A stretch of DNA of 33,273 bases, from positions 1-33,273 of the forward strand of contig JANYHV010000013.1 of assembly GCA_025362195.1 (NCBI GenBank), written 5' to 3'. Source of the DNA: Fimbriiglobus sp. (GTDB lineage: Bacteria > Planctomycetota > Planctomycetia > Gemmatales > Gemmataceae). The position numbers were made by a program, and so were the translations under genes. Positions 24,099 through 33,273 of this stretch are shown in pieces. Under the pieces are notes generated by a model. The model worked only from the letters and a program-made list of their open reading frames with translations. It was not told the origin of the DNA and ran no database searches. Positions within the stretch are counted from its first letter, which is position 1. The number at the start of each line of letters is the position of its first letter.

Positions 24099-26828
24099 AT
24101 GCGTCGCTCGCTGTTCGGCGTCCTCGGTCTGCTCGTCACGTCGGTCGCGTTGGCCCAACCGCAGGGGAACCCACTGCCGCAGCCGCGGATTTCGAGCGTC
24201 TTCCCGGTGGGCGTTCGCGCCGGCACGGCCGTCGAAGTCACCGTCACCGGGACCGACCTCGACGACGCCACGGGGCTGTTGTTCTCGCACCCGGGGTTGA
24301 AGGCGACGGTGATCGTGCCGCCGGAGCCGAAGGTCGATCCGAAGGCGAAGGCCCCGCCGGCGGTGAAGGTCAACCCGAAGAAGGGGCCGCCGCCGACCGC
24401 GTCGAAGTTCCAAATCACCGCCGACAAGGGCGTGCCGGCGGGGAGTTACGACCTGCGCGTCGTCAACGCCTACGGGGTCAGCAACCCCCGGCTGTTCACC
24501 GTCGGGGTGCTGCCCGAGGTCAACGAGGTCGAGCCGAACGACGAGGCGACGAACCTGACCGTCCCGGCCGGGTTGACGGGGGCCGCGTCGCTGGGCGTGC
24601 CGCCGAAGAACGTGCCGCACGCCCAGCGGGTGAGCCTGGGCACGACGATCAACGGCATCCTGGGGTCCGGCACGGACGTCGATTACTCGGTCTTCTTCGG
24701 CAAGGCCGGGCAGCGGGTGCTCGTCCACTGCGCCACGTCGGCCATCGACAGCCGCGCCCGGCCGCTCGTCGAACTCTTCGACGCGGCCGGCAAGCGGCTC
24801 GCGGAGAACCGCAACGCCGTCGAGAACGACGCCCTGGCCGACGCGGTCCTCCCGGCCGACGGGGACTACTTCGTCCGCGTCGCGGAGTTCGCCTACCAGC
24901 AGGGCGGGCCGGACTACTTCTACCGCCTGACGGTCTCGACCGGCCCGTGGATCGACGCCGTCTTTCCGCCGGTCGTCAACCCCGGCAGCACGACGGCCGT
25001 GACCGTCTACGGCCGCAACCTGCCCGGCGGCAAAGTCGTCCCCGGGCTGACCCTCGACGGCCGGCCGGTCGAGGCGATCACGACGACCATCGCCGCGCCC
25101 AAGGACGCGACCGCCCTGACCTTCCGCGGCCGCGTCGCCCCGCCGCAGGGGTTGCAAGACGGGTTCGAGTTCCGGCTGCCGGCGGCGCTCGACCCGGCCG
25201 GCCAGTCGAACGCGGTGCTGGTGTTCCTCAGCCCGGCGAAGATCGTCCTCGAAGGCGCGGCCCGGCACGACAAGCCCGAGACGGCGGAGGCGGTCGCCGT
25301 GCCGTGCGACGTGGTCGGCCGCATCGACCGCCGGTACGACCGGGACTGCTACAAGTTCGCGGCCAAGAAGGGGGACGTGTCCGTCCTCGACGCCGTCGCC
25401 GAGCGGATCGGCAGCGACGCCGACCTGTCCGTGCGGCTGCGGGACGACAAGGGCAAGGAGCTGGCCGGGGAACTCGACGACGACGCGGACACCCTGCACC
25501 CGACCGGCTTCTTCACGCGGACCGGCGACCCGGCCCCGTTCAAGTTCACCGCCCCGGCCGACGGCACGTACACGGTCGTCGTCAGCAGCATCGACGCGAA
25601 CGTGAACTTCGGCCCGCGCTGTTTCTACCGGCTGCGGATCGGCGTGCCCGCGCCGGACTTCCGCCTGGTGGTCATGGCCCGGAGCCGGGAGTTGCCCGCG
25701 ACCGTGCTGGCGCTGGCCGACGGCGAGACGGCGTTCGACGTGTTCGTCGCCCGCCGCGACGGCTTCACCGGCCCGGTCGCGGTGAGTGCGACCGGTCTGC
25801 CGGCCGGCGTCACGGTCAAGCCGCTGACGGTGACCGGCTCGTCGCGGTGGGGCACGCTCGTGGTCAGCACTGCGGGCAAGCCGGCCGACTTCGAGGGGAT
25901 CGTGACGATCACCGGAACGGCCACCCTCGACGGCAAGTCGGTGACCCGGGAGGCGCGGCCGGCGTCGATCATCTGGGGCGTGCCGGGCCAGCAGAACGTG
26001 CCCACCATGACCCGCCTCGACCAGCAAACCCTGCTCGTCGTCCGCGGCGCGAAGACGCCGTTCCGCCTCACGGCCGACGCGGCCGGGATCGTCGTCAAGA
26101 CGAAGGCGAAGGACGGCAAGGAGGTGGACGAGAAGCCGACCGGGCCGGTCTTCGTCAAGCCGGGGGACAAGCTGACCGTCCCCGTGAAAGTTCTGTGGCA
26201 AAGCCCGGACGCGCGGGAAGCCCCCGTCAACGTCCTCGCCGAGCCGACGCAGCCGAACCCCAACGCGGCCGGGATCACGGTCAACAACAACCAGCCGCTC
26301 GGCATCGCCAAGGACAAGACCGACGCGGCCCTGACGCTCGACGTGAAGGCGAACGCGGTGCCCGGCCCGGTCACGATCAGTCTGCGCGGCGAGACGACCA
26401 TCAACTACCTGCGCGACCCGGCGCAGAAGGACAAGAAGATCGTCACGACGGTCGCCGCCTTCGCCGCGCCGTTCACCGTCACCGTGCTGCCGGTGGCCGT
26501 CGTCAAGGTCACCGTCGTGCCCCCGGCGGGCGGGTTGAAGCCCGGGGCGACCGGCGAAGTGACCGTCCGCGTCGAGCGGCTGAACGACTTCGCCGGCGAG
26601 TTGAAAGTCAGCGTCGCCCTCCCCAAGGAGTCGAAGGGCGTGACGGTGGCCGACGGCGTGATTGCGGCGGCGGCGGTCGAGGTGAAGCTGCTCGTGAGCG
26701 TGGCCAAGGACGCCAAGCCGGGGCCGCTGGCGAACCTGCCGGTGACCGTCACCGGGACGGTCCACGACAAGTTCCCGATCCCGACCGAGGCGAAGGTGAC
26801 GCTGGTCGTCGCGGCCGCCGGGAAGTGA
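24099..26828 (+). CDS. Exported PPC-domain protein
   Basis: A 909-residue secreted protein typical of planctomycetes. The ATG at 24099 starts a signal peptide (MRRSLFGVLGLLVTSVALAQ, cleavage after Ala19). Residues ~25-130 are IPT/TIG-like (SSVFPVGVRAGTAVEVTVTG) with a Lys/Pro-rich insert (PKVDPKAKAPPAVKVNPKKG). The first pre-peptidase C-terminal domain spans ~145-275 (EVEPNDEATN, DVDYSVFFGKAGQRVLVH). Another IPT-like unit (~283-390, VVNPGSTTAVTVYGRNLPGG) and a second PPC domain (~395-500, DRDCYKFAAKKGD) follow. The last 400 residues are beta-rich repeats. No protease or other catalytic domain is seen. It probably binds at the cell surface or periplasm. Confidence 0.85.
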   Translation: MRRSLFGVLGLLVTSVALAQPQGNPLPQPRISSVFPVGVRAGTAVEVTVTGTDLDDATGLLFSHPGLKATVIVPPEPKVDPKAKAPPAVKVNPKKGPPPTASKFQITADKGVPAGSYDLRVVNAYGVSNPRLFTVGVLPEVNEVEPNDEATNLTVPAGLTGAASLGVPPKNVPHAQRVSLGTTINGILGSGTDVDYSVFFGKAGQRVLVHCATSAIDSRARPLVELFDAAGKRLAENRNAVENDALADAVLPADGDYFVRVAEFAYQQGGPDYFYRLTVSTGPWIDAVFPPVVNPGSTTAVTVYGRNLPGGKVVPGLTLDGRPVEAITTTIAAPKDATALTFRGRVAPPQGLQDGFEFRLPAALDPAGQSNAVLVFLSPAKIVLEGAARHDKPETAEAVAVPCDVVGRIDRRYDRDCYKFAAKKGDVSVLDAVAERIGSDADLSVRLRDDKGKELAGELDDDADTLHPTGFFTRTGDPAPFKFTAPADGTYTVVVSSIDANVNFGPRCFYRLRIGVPAPDFRLVVMARSRELPATVLALADGETAFDVFVARRDGFTGPVAVSATGLPAGVTVKPLTVTGSSRWGTLVVSTAGKPADFEGIVTITGTATLDGKSVTREARPASIIWGVPGQQNVPTMTRLDQQTLLVVRGAKTPFRLTADAAGIVVKTKAKDGKEVDEKPTGPVFVKPGDKLTVPVKVLWQSPDAREAPVNVLAEPTQPNPNAAGITVNNNQPLGIAKDKTDAALTLDVKANAVPGPVTISLRGETTINYLRDPAQKDKKIVTTVAAFAAPFTVTVLPVAVVKVTVVPPAGGLKPGATGEVTVRVERLNDFAGELKVSVALPKESKGVTVADGVIAAAAVEVKLLVSVAKDAKPGPLANLPVTVTGTVHDKFPIPTEAKVTLVVAAAGK

Positions 26829-26840
26829 GTGCGGCCGGGG

Positions 26841-26869
26841 AAACGAAAACGGCGGGCTGTTGCCCGCCG
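26841..26869 (-). terminator. Terminator shared by convergent genes
   Basis: CGGCGGGC (26850-26857) and GCCCGCCG (26862-26869) form an 8-bp stem with a four-base loop. Read on the minus strand, the stem is followed by GTTTTCGTTT, giving an intrinsic terminator for the BBP7-like gene. It also lies 21 bases after the stop of the PPC-domain gene and may serve that transcript too. Confidence 0.7.
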
Positions 26870-26893
26870 CTCGCACCGCGTGTCCGGCCCGCG

Positions 26894-28345
26894 TTAGTAG
26901 CGGAGCGAGACCGTGAAGTTGACGCCTTGGTACCAGAACGAGGTCGTGTTGCCGACGGGGTTCGGCGTCACCACGCCGTTGTTCGCCCCGTACGACCCGC
27001 TCAGCGGGATGACCGACGGGTTGATCGTCGTGCTGTACTGCTCGCTCGGCCGGACGACGCTGTTGATGTACAGGAAGTTGTACCCGACGCTCGTCGTCAG
27101 CCAGCTCCGCCACGTGTACCCGAGGTTGATGCCGACTTCGGGCACGACGGCGAACTTGTCCTGGCTGTACCGGCCGTTGTTCGTGGCGTTGGCGTACATG
27201 CCGGCCTGGATGACCGACAGGTCGGGGCTGTTCGGCCCGGTCAGGGTGCTCGTGCCGCGGACGTCGATCCGCTGGTTGACGACGCCGAGGGCGACCTTAC
27301 CCGTGGCGTTCACGTACCAGTTGTTCATGCGCAACTCGGTGTTCAGGCCGAGTTGCCCGCCGTAGAAGCGGTTGTACGTGTCGAACCGGTCGGTGACGCC
27401 GATGACCGACCCGGCCCCGTACAGCTTGCCGTCGAACGCGGCCGTCGAGTTCCCGACCAGGGTGCTGCTCTGGTCGATGCGCAACTGCTCGTGGACGTCC
27501 AGGTACCGGAAGCCGGAGATCAGGTTGACGTTCCACAGGCACAGTTCGTCCGGGCAACTGCGGAACAGGTTGACCATCGGCCCGCCCTCCGCACCCCAGA
27601 CTTGCGTGCTGTTCTCGACGCTGACGCGGCCGGCCAGGTACGTCGGGAACGACACGAGGAGCACGTCCGGCAAGCCGGTCGCGGCGTTCACGAACGGGCG
27701 GGCCAACAGCGGCTGGCCGGTCGAGTCCGACGAGGTCTGGAAGTCGTTGCTCTTGGACTCGGTGAAGAAGCCCGACATGTAGTACCCGTACCGCCGGGCC
27801 TCGTCGGTCCAGATGCCGCCGGTGATCCGCGCCCCGTTCACCACGCCGACGCCCAGGTCGGTCCGGGAGTGCAGAACCAGGGTGCTCGTGTTCCCCAGGA
27901 CGCCGCCGGCGAGCGGAGCGCTCGTGGTCACGAACGGGAAGGTCGCGTTCTGGGACTTGGTGAACCCGAGGACGTAGTCGAACGTGACCCAGGCGCGGGC
28001 CGCGAGCCGGCCGTTGACGCCCTGCGGGTCGGTGAACGGCGGCGTCCAGGACTGCTGGCCGTGCGGGCCGGCTGGGTACCCGGGCATCCCGCCGTTCGGG
28101 TCGCCCATGCCGGCCCCCGGCATCCCGGGTCCGCCCATGCCCGGGCCGCCCATTCCGGGTCCGCCCATTCCGGGTCCGCCCATGCCCCCGTACGGCATCC
28201 CGCCGGGCATCGACTCCATCGCGGCGGGCATCGCCCCGCCGCCCGGGCCGATCGGTGCGGGCGGCGGAATGCCCGGACCCTGGGCGAGTGCCGAGGCAGC
28301 CCCCGCCGCGAACGCCGCAATCGACCCCAGAATCTTCTTTCGCAT
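26894..28345 (-). CDS. BBP7-like outer-membrane beta-barrel protein
   Basis: A 483-residue exported protein. The ATG at 28345 begins a signal peptide (MRKKILGSIAAFAAGAASALAQ). A Gly/Pro/Met-rich segment follows (about residues 23-85), containing the tandem unit GMGGP. The rest is a predicted barrel of about 370 residues, with alternating polar and aromatic strands such as ARAWVTFDYVLGFTKSQN, RYGYYMSGFFTES, GYTWRSWLTTSVGYNFLYI and a C-terminal SFWYQGVNFTVSLRY ending in an aromatic residue. This matches planctomycete BBP7 proteins, believed to be outer-membrane barrels of unknown cargo. Two cysteines (CPDELC) could form a loop disulfide. Confidence 0.85.
   Translation of the reverse strand: MRKKILGSIAAFAAGAASALAQGPGIPPPAPIGPGGGAMPAAMESMPGGMPYGGMGGPGMGGPGMGGPGMGGPGMPGAGMGDPNGGMPGYPAGPHGQQSWTPPFTDPQGVNGRLAARAWVTFDYVLGFTKSQNATFPFVTTSAPLAGGVLGNTSTLVLHSRTDLGVGVVNGARITGGIWTDEARRYGYYMSGFFTESKSNDFQTSSDSTGQPLLARPFVNAATGLPDVLLVSFPTYLAGRVSVENSTQVWGAEGGPMVNLFRSCPDELCLWNVNLISGFRYLDVHEQLRIDQSSTLVGNSTAAFDGKLYGAGSVIGVTDRFDTYNRFYGGQLGLNTELRMNNWYVNATGKVALGVVNQRIDVRGTSTLTGPNSPDLSVIQAGMYANATNNGRYSQDKFAVVPEVGINLGYTWRSWLTTSVGYNFLYINSVVRPSEQYSTTINPSVIPLSGSYGANNGVVTPNPVGNTTSFWYQGVNFTVSLRY
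28125..28184 (-). repeat. Tandem 15-base repeat, four units
   Basis: Four consecutive 15-base units of the form CCGGGTCCGCCCATT/G, encoding GMGGP repeats in the N-terminal linker of the BBP7-like protein. Units differ at only one or two positions, so the copy number could vary by slippage. Confidence 0.85.
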
Positions 28346-28605
28346 GGCATCCCCCAAGACTGCGGCACCCGAGTGAGGCGCACGGACTGCTCTAGCGGTT
28401 ACATTCGGCACGACCCGACGCCGAACATGAGGCAGATCGGGCAGACTCCCCGCAGGCGGCGGAGTCGGCACAACCCGCCCCCTTGCCAGAAGTCCCGATC
28501 TCGCCCAGCTTGCACCGTCGACCCGTTCAGCCGCCGGCCGCAAGGCAAATGCCGCCGGCCGGCCGGCGAAGCCCTGATGACGGTCCCGCTCCCGACGAGG
28601 TTCCC

Positions 28606-29577
28606 ATGAACGCGGTCGCCCAATCGCTCGCCCCGGACAGTCGGCTCCAGGGCGGGGCGTACCGCGTCCTGGACGTGATCGGCCGGGGCGGGTTCAGCTT
28701 CGTCTACCGCGCCCTCGACCGGGACGGCAACACGGTCGCCATCAAGGAACTGTTCCCGCCCGAAGCCCGCCGCAAGACCTTCTTCGGCCTCTGGACCCGC
28801 CAGGCCGTGCGCAAGACCCGGGACTGGCGCGAGTTGTCCCGCCGCGCCCGCGCCGAGTTCGCCCTGGTCCAGTCCCTGCGGCACCCCAACGTCGTCCGCG
28901 TCCTCGAACTGTTTGAAGAGAACGGCACGCTCTACATCGTCATGGAACTGCTCAGCGGCACGACCCTGCACGAGCACCTCGGCAAGCACGGCGGGCTGGG
29001 CGAGGCGGACGCCGTCGTCATCGGCACGGCCGTCGGGTCGGCCCTGGCGGCGGCCCACGCCAAAGGGGTCGTCCACCGGGACGTGAAGCCGGGCAACATC
29101 ATGACGTGCGACGACGGCCGCATCGTGCTCCTCGACTTCGGCATCGCCAAGAGCTTCGCCCGGTCGGACGCGCGGTCGCAGGTCGGCACCGAGTGCTACA
29201 TGGCCCCCGAGCAGGTCCGCGGCGAACGCCAGACGAGTGCCGTCGATTTGTACGGCCTGGGGGCGACGATCTACCACACGCTGACCGGCCACGCCCCCGT
29301 CCGCGCCGAGGACCGTCGGGCCGGCACGCGGCTGCCCCCGCCGGCGGAACTGGCCCCGCACGTCAGTGTGGCCGTGTCGAACGCGGTCATGCGGGCACTG
29401 TCGATGGCCCCGGCGGCCCGGCAAACGAGCGTGATGACGTTCGCGGAAGAGTTGCGCGGCGTGCCGCGAGCGCTGGCCGCCCAAGCCCCGGCGACCGGCG
29501 AACGGTGGTGTTGGTGGAAGCCGCTCGTCATCGTCGGGCTACTGGCCGTCCTGGCCCTCCTGCTGAAGAATTGGTAG
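28606..29577 (+). CDS. Hanks-type Ser/Thr protein kinase, tail-anchored
   Basis: A 323-residue protein kinase. The ATG at 28606 follows GAGG and leads straight into the kinase fold; longer in-frame starts (from 28483) add a Pro/Arg-rich stretch without support. Visible motifs are the glycine loop IGRGGFSFVY, VAIK with the ATP lysine (Lys47), the catalytic loop VHRDVKPGNI (His157-Arg158-Asp159), DFGIAK (Asp177), and GTECYMAPEQVRG in the activation segment. The C-terminus ends in one hydrophobic span (WKPLVIVGLLAVLALLLKNW, 304-323) with nothing beyond it, so the kinase faces the cytoplasm, anchored by its tail. No external sensor domain is present, unlike PASTA kinases. It is divergent from the BBP7-like gene. 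Confidence 0.93.
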   Translation: MNAVAQSLAPDSRLQGGAYRVLDVIGRGGFSFVYRALDRDGNTVAIKELFPPEARRKTFFGLWTRQAVRKTRDWRELSRRARAEFALVQSLRHPNVVRVLELFEENGTLYIVMELLSGTTLHEHLGKHGGLGEADAVVIGTAVGSALAAAHAKGVVHRDVKPGNIMTCDDGRIVLLDFGIAKSFARSDARSQVGTECYMAPEQVRGERQTSAVDLYGLGATIYHTLTGHAPVRAEDRRAGTRLPPPAELAPHVSVAVSNAVMRALSMAPAARQTSVMTFAEELRGVPRALAAQAPATGERWCWWKPLVIVGLLAVLALLLKNW

Positions 29578-29653
29578 GACTGTCAATCCGAGGCGTGACC
29601 CGGTCGGACCGGCCGACTCGAAGCCGCGCGACGCGGCGGCGGAGGCCGATCCC

Positions 29654-31609
29654 ATGCGTCACGCGGTCCGAACCCTGCCGGCGATTCTCGCGCTCGCCCT
29701 GGCGCTGGCCGCCGGCGCGAAGTCGCCCGCCGACGTTGACCCGGCGGTGACGCACTGGGCGTTCCGCCCGGTCGTGCGGCCGCCGGTGCCGACGCCTCGC
29801 GCCGGCGCGGCCCGCAACCCGATCGACGCGTTCGTCCTCGCCCGGCTCGACAAAGTCGGGGTGACGCCGTCCCCCGAGGCGGACCGCGTCACCCTACTGC
29901 GGCGGGTCAGCCTCGACCTGACCGGGCTGCCGCCGACCCCGGACGAGGTGGCCGCGTTCGCGGCGGACGTGCGGCCGGACGCCTTCGCGCGGCAGGTCGA
30001 TCGGCTGCTGGCCTCCCCCCATTACGGCGAGCGGTGGGGCCGCGTCTGGCTCGACCTGGCCCGGTACGCCGACACCAACGGGTTCAGCGTCGATTCGCCG
30101 CGGTCGATCTGGGCGTACCGCGACTGGGTGCTGACTGCCCTGAACGCCGACCTGCCGTTCGACCAGTTCACGGTCGAGCAACTGGCCGGCGACCTGCTGC
30201 CGGACGCCACCCGGGGCCAGCGCGTCGCCACCGGCTTCCACCGCAACACCCTCGTGAACGAGGAAGGCGGCGTCGATGTCGAGCAGTTCCGCGTCGAGGC
30301 CGTCGTCGATCGCGTGAACACCACCGGCGGCGTCTGGCTCGGCCTGACCGTCGGCTGCTGCCAGTGCCACAACCACAAGTTCGACCCGATCTCGCAGCGC
30401 GAGTACTACCGGCTGCTGGCGTTCTTCAACAACCAGGACGACGCCGACCTCTTCCTCGACCCGCCCGACGCGAAGGCCGACCCGAAAGTCCCGGTGAAGA
30501 AACCGGCGGGGCCGAAGACGCTGGTCCTGGCGGAGCGGGCCGTGCCCCGCGAGACGCACGTCATGCTCGGCGGGGACTTCACCCGCAAGGGCGTCAAGGT
30601 CGCCCCGGGGACGCCGGCCGTGCTGCCCCCGTTACCGAAACTCGACCGCCGGCCGACCCGCCTCGACCTCGCCCGCTGGCTGGTCGGCCCGGAGAATCCC
30701 CTGACCGCGCGGGTCTTCGTCAACCGCGTCTGGGGCGTCTACTTCGGCACCGGCCTGGTCGCTACCGAGAACGACTTCGGCACCCAGGGAACGCCGCCGA
30801 CGCACCCCGAACTGCTCGACTGGCTGGCCGCCGAGTTCGTCCGCCTGAAGTGGTCGCAGAAGGCGTTCCACAAGCTCGTCGTCACGTCCGCGACCTACCG
30901 GCAGGCGTCGAAGGTGCGGCCGGACCTGGCGGACGGCGACCCGCGCAACCTCTTACTCGCCCGGCAAACCCGGCTCCGCCTGGACGCCGAACTGGTGCGG
31001 GACGTGGCCCTCGCGGCGAGCGGGCTGCTCGACCCCAAGGTCGGCGGGCCGAGCGTCTACCCGCCGCAACCGGCCGGGTCGGGCCGGGTCACCCAGGTCA
31101 ACCGCGCCTGGACGGTCAGCCCCGGCGGGGACCGCTACCGCCGCGGCCTGTACACGCACTTCCAGCGGTCGGCCCCGCACCCGGCGCTGACCGCCTTCGA
31201 CGCCCCGGACGCGACGACGACCTGCACCCGCCGCACCCGCTCGACGACCCCGCTGCAAGCCCTGACGCTGTTGAACGACCCGGGCTTCGCCGAGTTCCCG
31301 TACGGCCTCGCCGACCGGCTGTTGGGGCCGCCCGCCGGCACCCCGGCGACCCGCGTCGCGGCGGCGTTCAAGGTCTGCCTGGGCCGCGAACCTTCGGCCC
31401 CGGAAGCGAAGCGGTTACTGGCGTTCGGCGTGCAACAGCAGGCGCACTTCGCCGCCCACCCGGACGACGCGAAGGCGCTTCTCGCCGCCGATTCCCCCGC
31501 CGCGAAAAAGCTGGCGGTCCGGGCCGGCGTGCCGGACGATGTCAAGGCGGCGACGGTGCTGCTGGCCCGTGCGGTTCTGAATCTGGACGAGTTCATCACC
31601 CGGGAGTAG
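29654..31609 (+). CDS. DUF1549/DUF1553 exported protein
   Basis: A 651-residue planctomycete protein. The N-terminus is a signal peptide (MRHAVRTLPAILALALALAA). The DUF1549 domain (~50-255) contains RRVSLDLTGLPPTPDEV, HYGERWGRVWLDLARYADTN and the CCQCHNHKFDPI motif with a CxxCH sequence. The DUF1553 domain (~335-600) contains LARWLVGPENPLTARVFVNR, NDFGTQGTPPTHPELLDWLA and TRSTTPLQALTLLNDP. Many relatives carry an N-terminal PSCyt1 cytochrome; this one does not. Function is unestablished, although the family is linked by context to polysaccharide or sulfated-polymer use. The DUF1501 gene starts five bases after the stop, an almost invariant pairing. A GCCGCG/CGCGGC hairpin (29623-29637) lies just before the start. 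Confidence 0.9.
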   Translation: MRHAVRTLPAILALALALAAGAKSPADVDPAVTHWAFRPVVRPPVPTPRAGAARNPIDAFVLARLDKVGVTPSPEADRVTLLRRVSLDLTGLPPTPDEVAAFAADVRPDAFARQVDRLLASPHYGERWGRVWLDLARYADTNGFSVDSPRSIWAYRDWVLTALNADLPFDQFTVEQLAGDLLPDATRGQRVATGFHRNTLVNEEGGVDVEQFRVEAVVDRVNTTGGVWLGLTVGCCQCHNHKFDPISQREYYRLLAFFNNQDDADLFLDPPDAKADPKVPVKKPAGPKTLVLAERAVPRETHVMLGGDFTRKGVKVAPGTPAVLPPLPKLDRRPTRLDLARWLVGPENPLTARVFVNRVWGVYFGTGLVATENDFGTQGTPPTHPELLDWLAAEFVRLKWSQKAFHKLVVTSATYRQASKVRPDLADGDPRNLLLARQTRLRLDAELVRDVALAASGLLDPKVGGPSVYPPQPAGSGRVTQVNRAWTVSPGGDRYRRGLYTHFQRSAPHPALTAFDAPDATTTCTRRTRSTTPLQALTLLNDPGFAEFPYGLADRLLGPPAGTPATRVAAAFKVCLGREPSAPEAKRLLAFGVQQQAHFAAHPDDAKALLAADSPAAKKLAVRAGVPDDVKAATVLLARAVLNLDEFITRE

Positions 31610-31614
31610 CCGCC

Positions 31615-33054
<1,440 letters not shown>

Positions 33055-33057
<3 letters not shown>

Positions 33058-33163
33058 AGCGGAGTTCGAGTTTGCGTCCCGTGTCGTCGATCCAGTCGAA
33101 CGCCGCGGGCTTCAGCAAGGTTTTCGGCTCCGCCGCAGGCGACTCGTGTTAGAGCGGAGTTCG
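33055..33163. repeat. 14-base direct repeat bracketing a short remnant
   Basis: TAGAGCGGAGTTCG occurs at 33055-33068, overlapping the DUF1501 stop codon, and again at 33150-33163. Between the copies the minus strand reads as a plausible protein tail (EPKTLLKPAAFDWIDDTGRK) ending at a stop inside the first repeat, but without a start. The bases from 33164 to 33273 show no gene. Confidence 0.45.
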
Positions 33164-33273
33164 CGTCGGTGTAGCGGTCTCATTGGGGGACGTAGGCCGG
33201 GTACCCACAAGGGACGCAGGCTCTGCCAATAAGCTCAGTTTTTTCCTGGCTCAGTATGCCTGCATCTTTGTTG

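Noticed and set aside
23196-27113. A 1305-codon minus frame
   Set aside because: It is antisense to ymdB and the PPC-domain gene, with low-complexity composition and no motif.
28125-28184. Short tandem repeats as a CRISPR array
   Set aside because: The 15-base units are adjacent with no spacers and encode the GMGGP linker of a barrel protein.
24947-28609. A 1220-codon plus frame overlapping the PPC-domain and BBP7-like genes
   Set aside because: It is out of frame with the PPC gene, Arg-rich, and crosses the terminator at 26850-26869.

Overview
The window is very GC-rich DNA from a planctomycete, most likely a member of the Gemmataceae. The protein families point there directly: a TIGR02996 'repeat-companion' N-terminus, a DUF1559 prepilin-like protein with the H-X9-DG motif, a DUF1549/DUF1553 protein followed by a DUF1501 protein, a BBP7-type outer-membrane barrel with Gly-Pro-Gly-Met repeats, an SO2930/TIGR02603-type cytochrome fusion and a CHG-repeat protein. 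The high GC content opens long antisense frames over almost every gene. These were set aside in favour of frames with recognisable domains, signal peptides and ribosome-binding sites. All family names rest on reading the translations; no database search was run.

Layout. Bases 1-79 hold the start of a transposase running off the left edge. Next is a secreted sugar-dehydrogenase/tri-haem cytochrome fusion (489-3470), facing a two-gene HTTM membrane operon (3490-6629, minus). A cysteine-rich CHG-repeat protein (7101-7619) and a DUF2617-like protein (7755-8348) follow. The SH3 exported protein (8360-9562), a 52-residue coiled-coil protein (9653-9811) and a membrane GAF-like sensor (9836-10900) are on the minus strand. 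Central metabolism is represented by deoC (11069-11755), an MfnD-like ATP-grasp ligase (11757-12746) and cysK (14791-15810). A double-DUF1801 protein and a patch of transposase debris (13674-14674) lie among them.

The most unusual region is 15952-18640. An intact tRNA-Ser(UGA) is followed 2.3 kb later by a damaged second copy that shares a 58-base identical block but lacks the D-arm. Between the two copies lie a broken small gene and a tight three-gene cassette (16488-17988): an unknown 210-residue protein, a HicB-like protein and a small basic protein with an RRGS...GHDH motif. These genes look less GC-rich than their surroundings. This is the best candidate for an undescribed system, possibly a toxin-antitoxin-like cargo of a tRNA-associated island.

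The right part carries a small lipoprotein, a DUF1559 prepilin-like protein, and a TIGR02996 protein fused to the N-terminal domains of a type II secretion/pilus ATPase but without the ATPase itself. The conserved pair rny-ymdB (21474-23909) comes next, with an Asn-to-Asp change at a YmdB metal ligand. Then come a 909-residue exported PPC-domain protein, the BBP7 barrel (minus), a tail-anchored Ser/Thr kinase, and the DUF1549/1553-DUF1501 operon. The last 216 bases hold a 14-base direct repeat but no gene.
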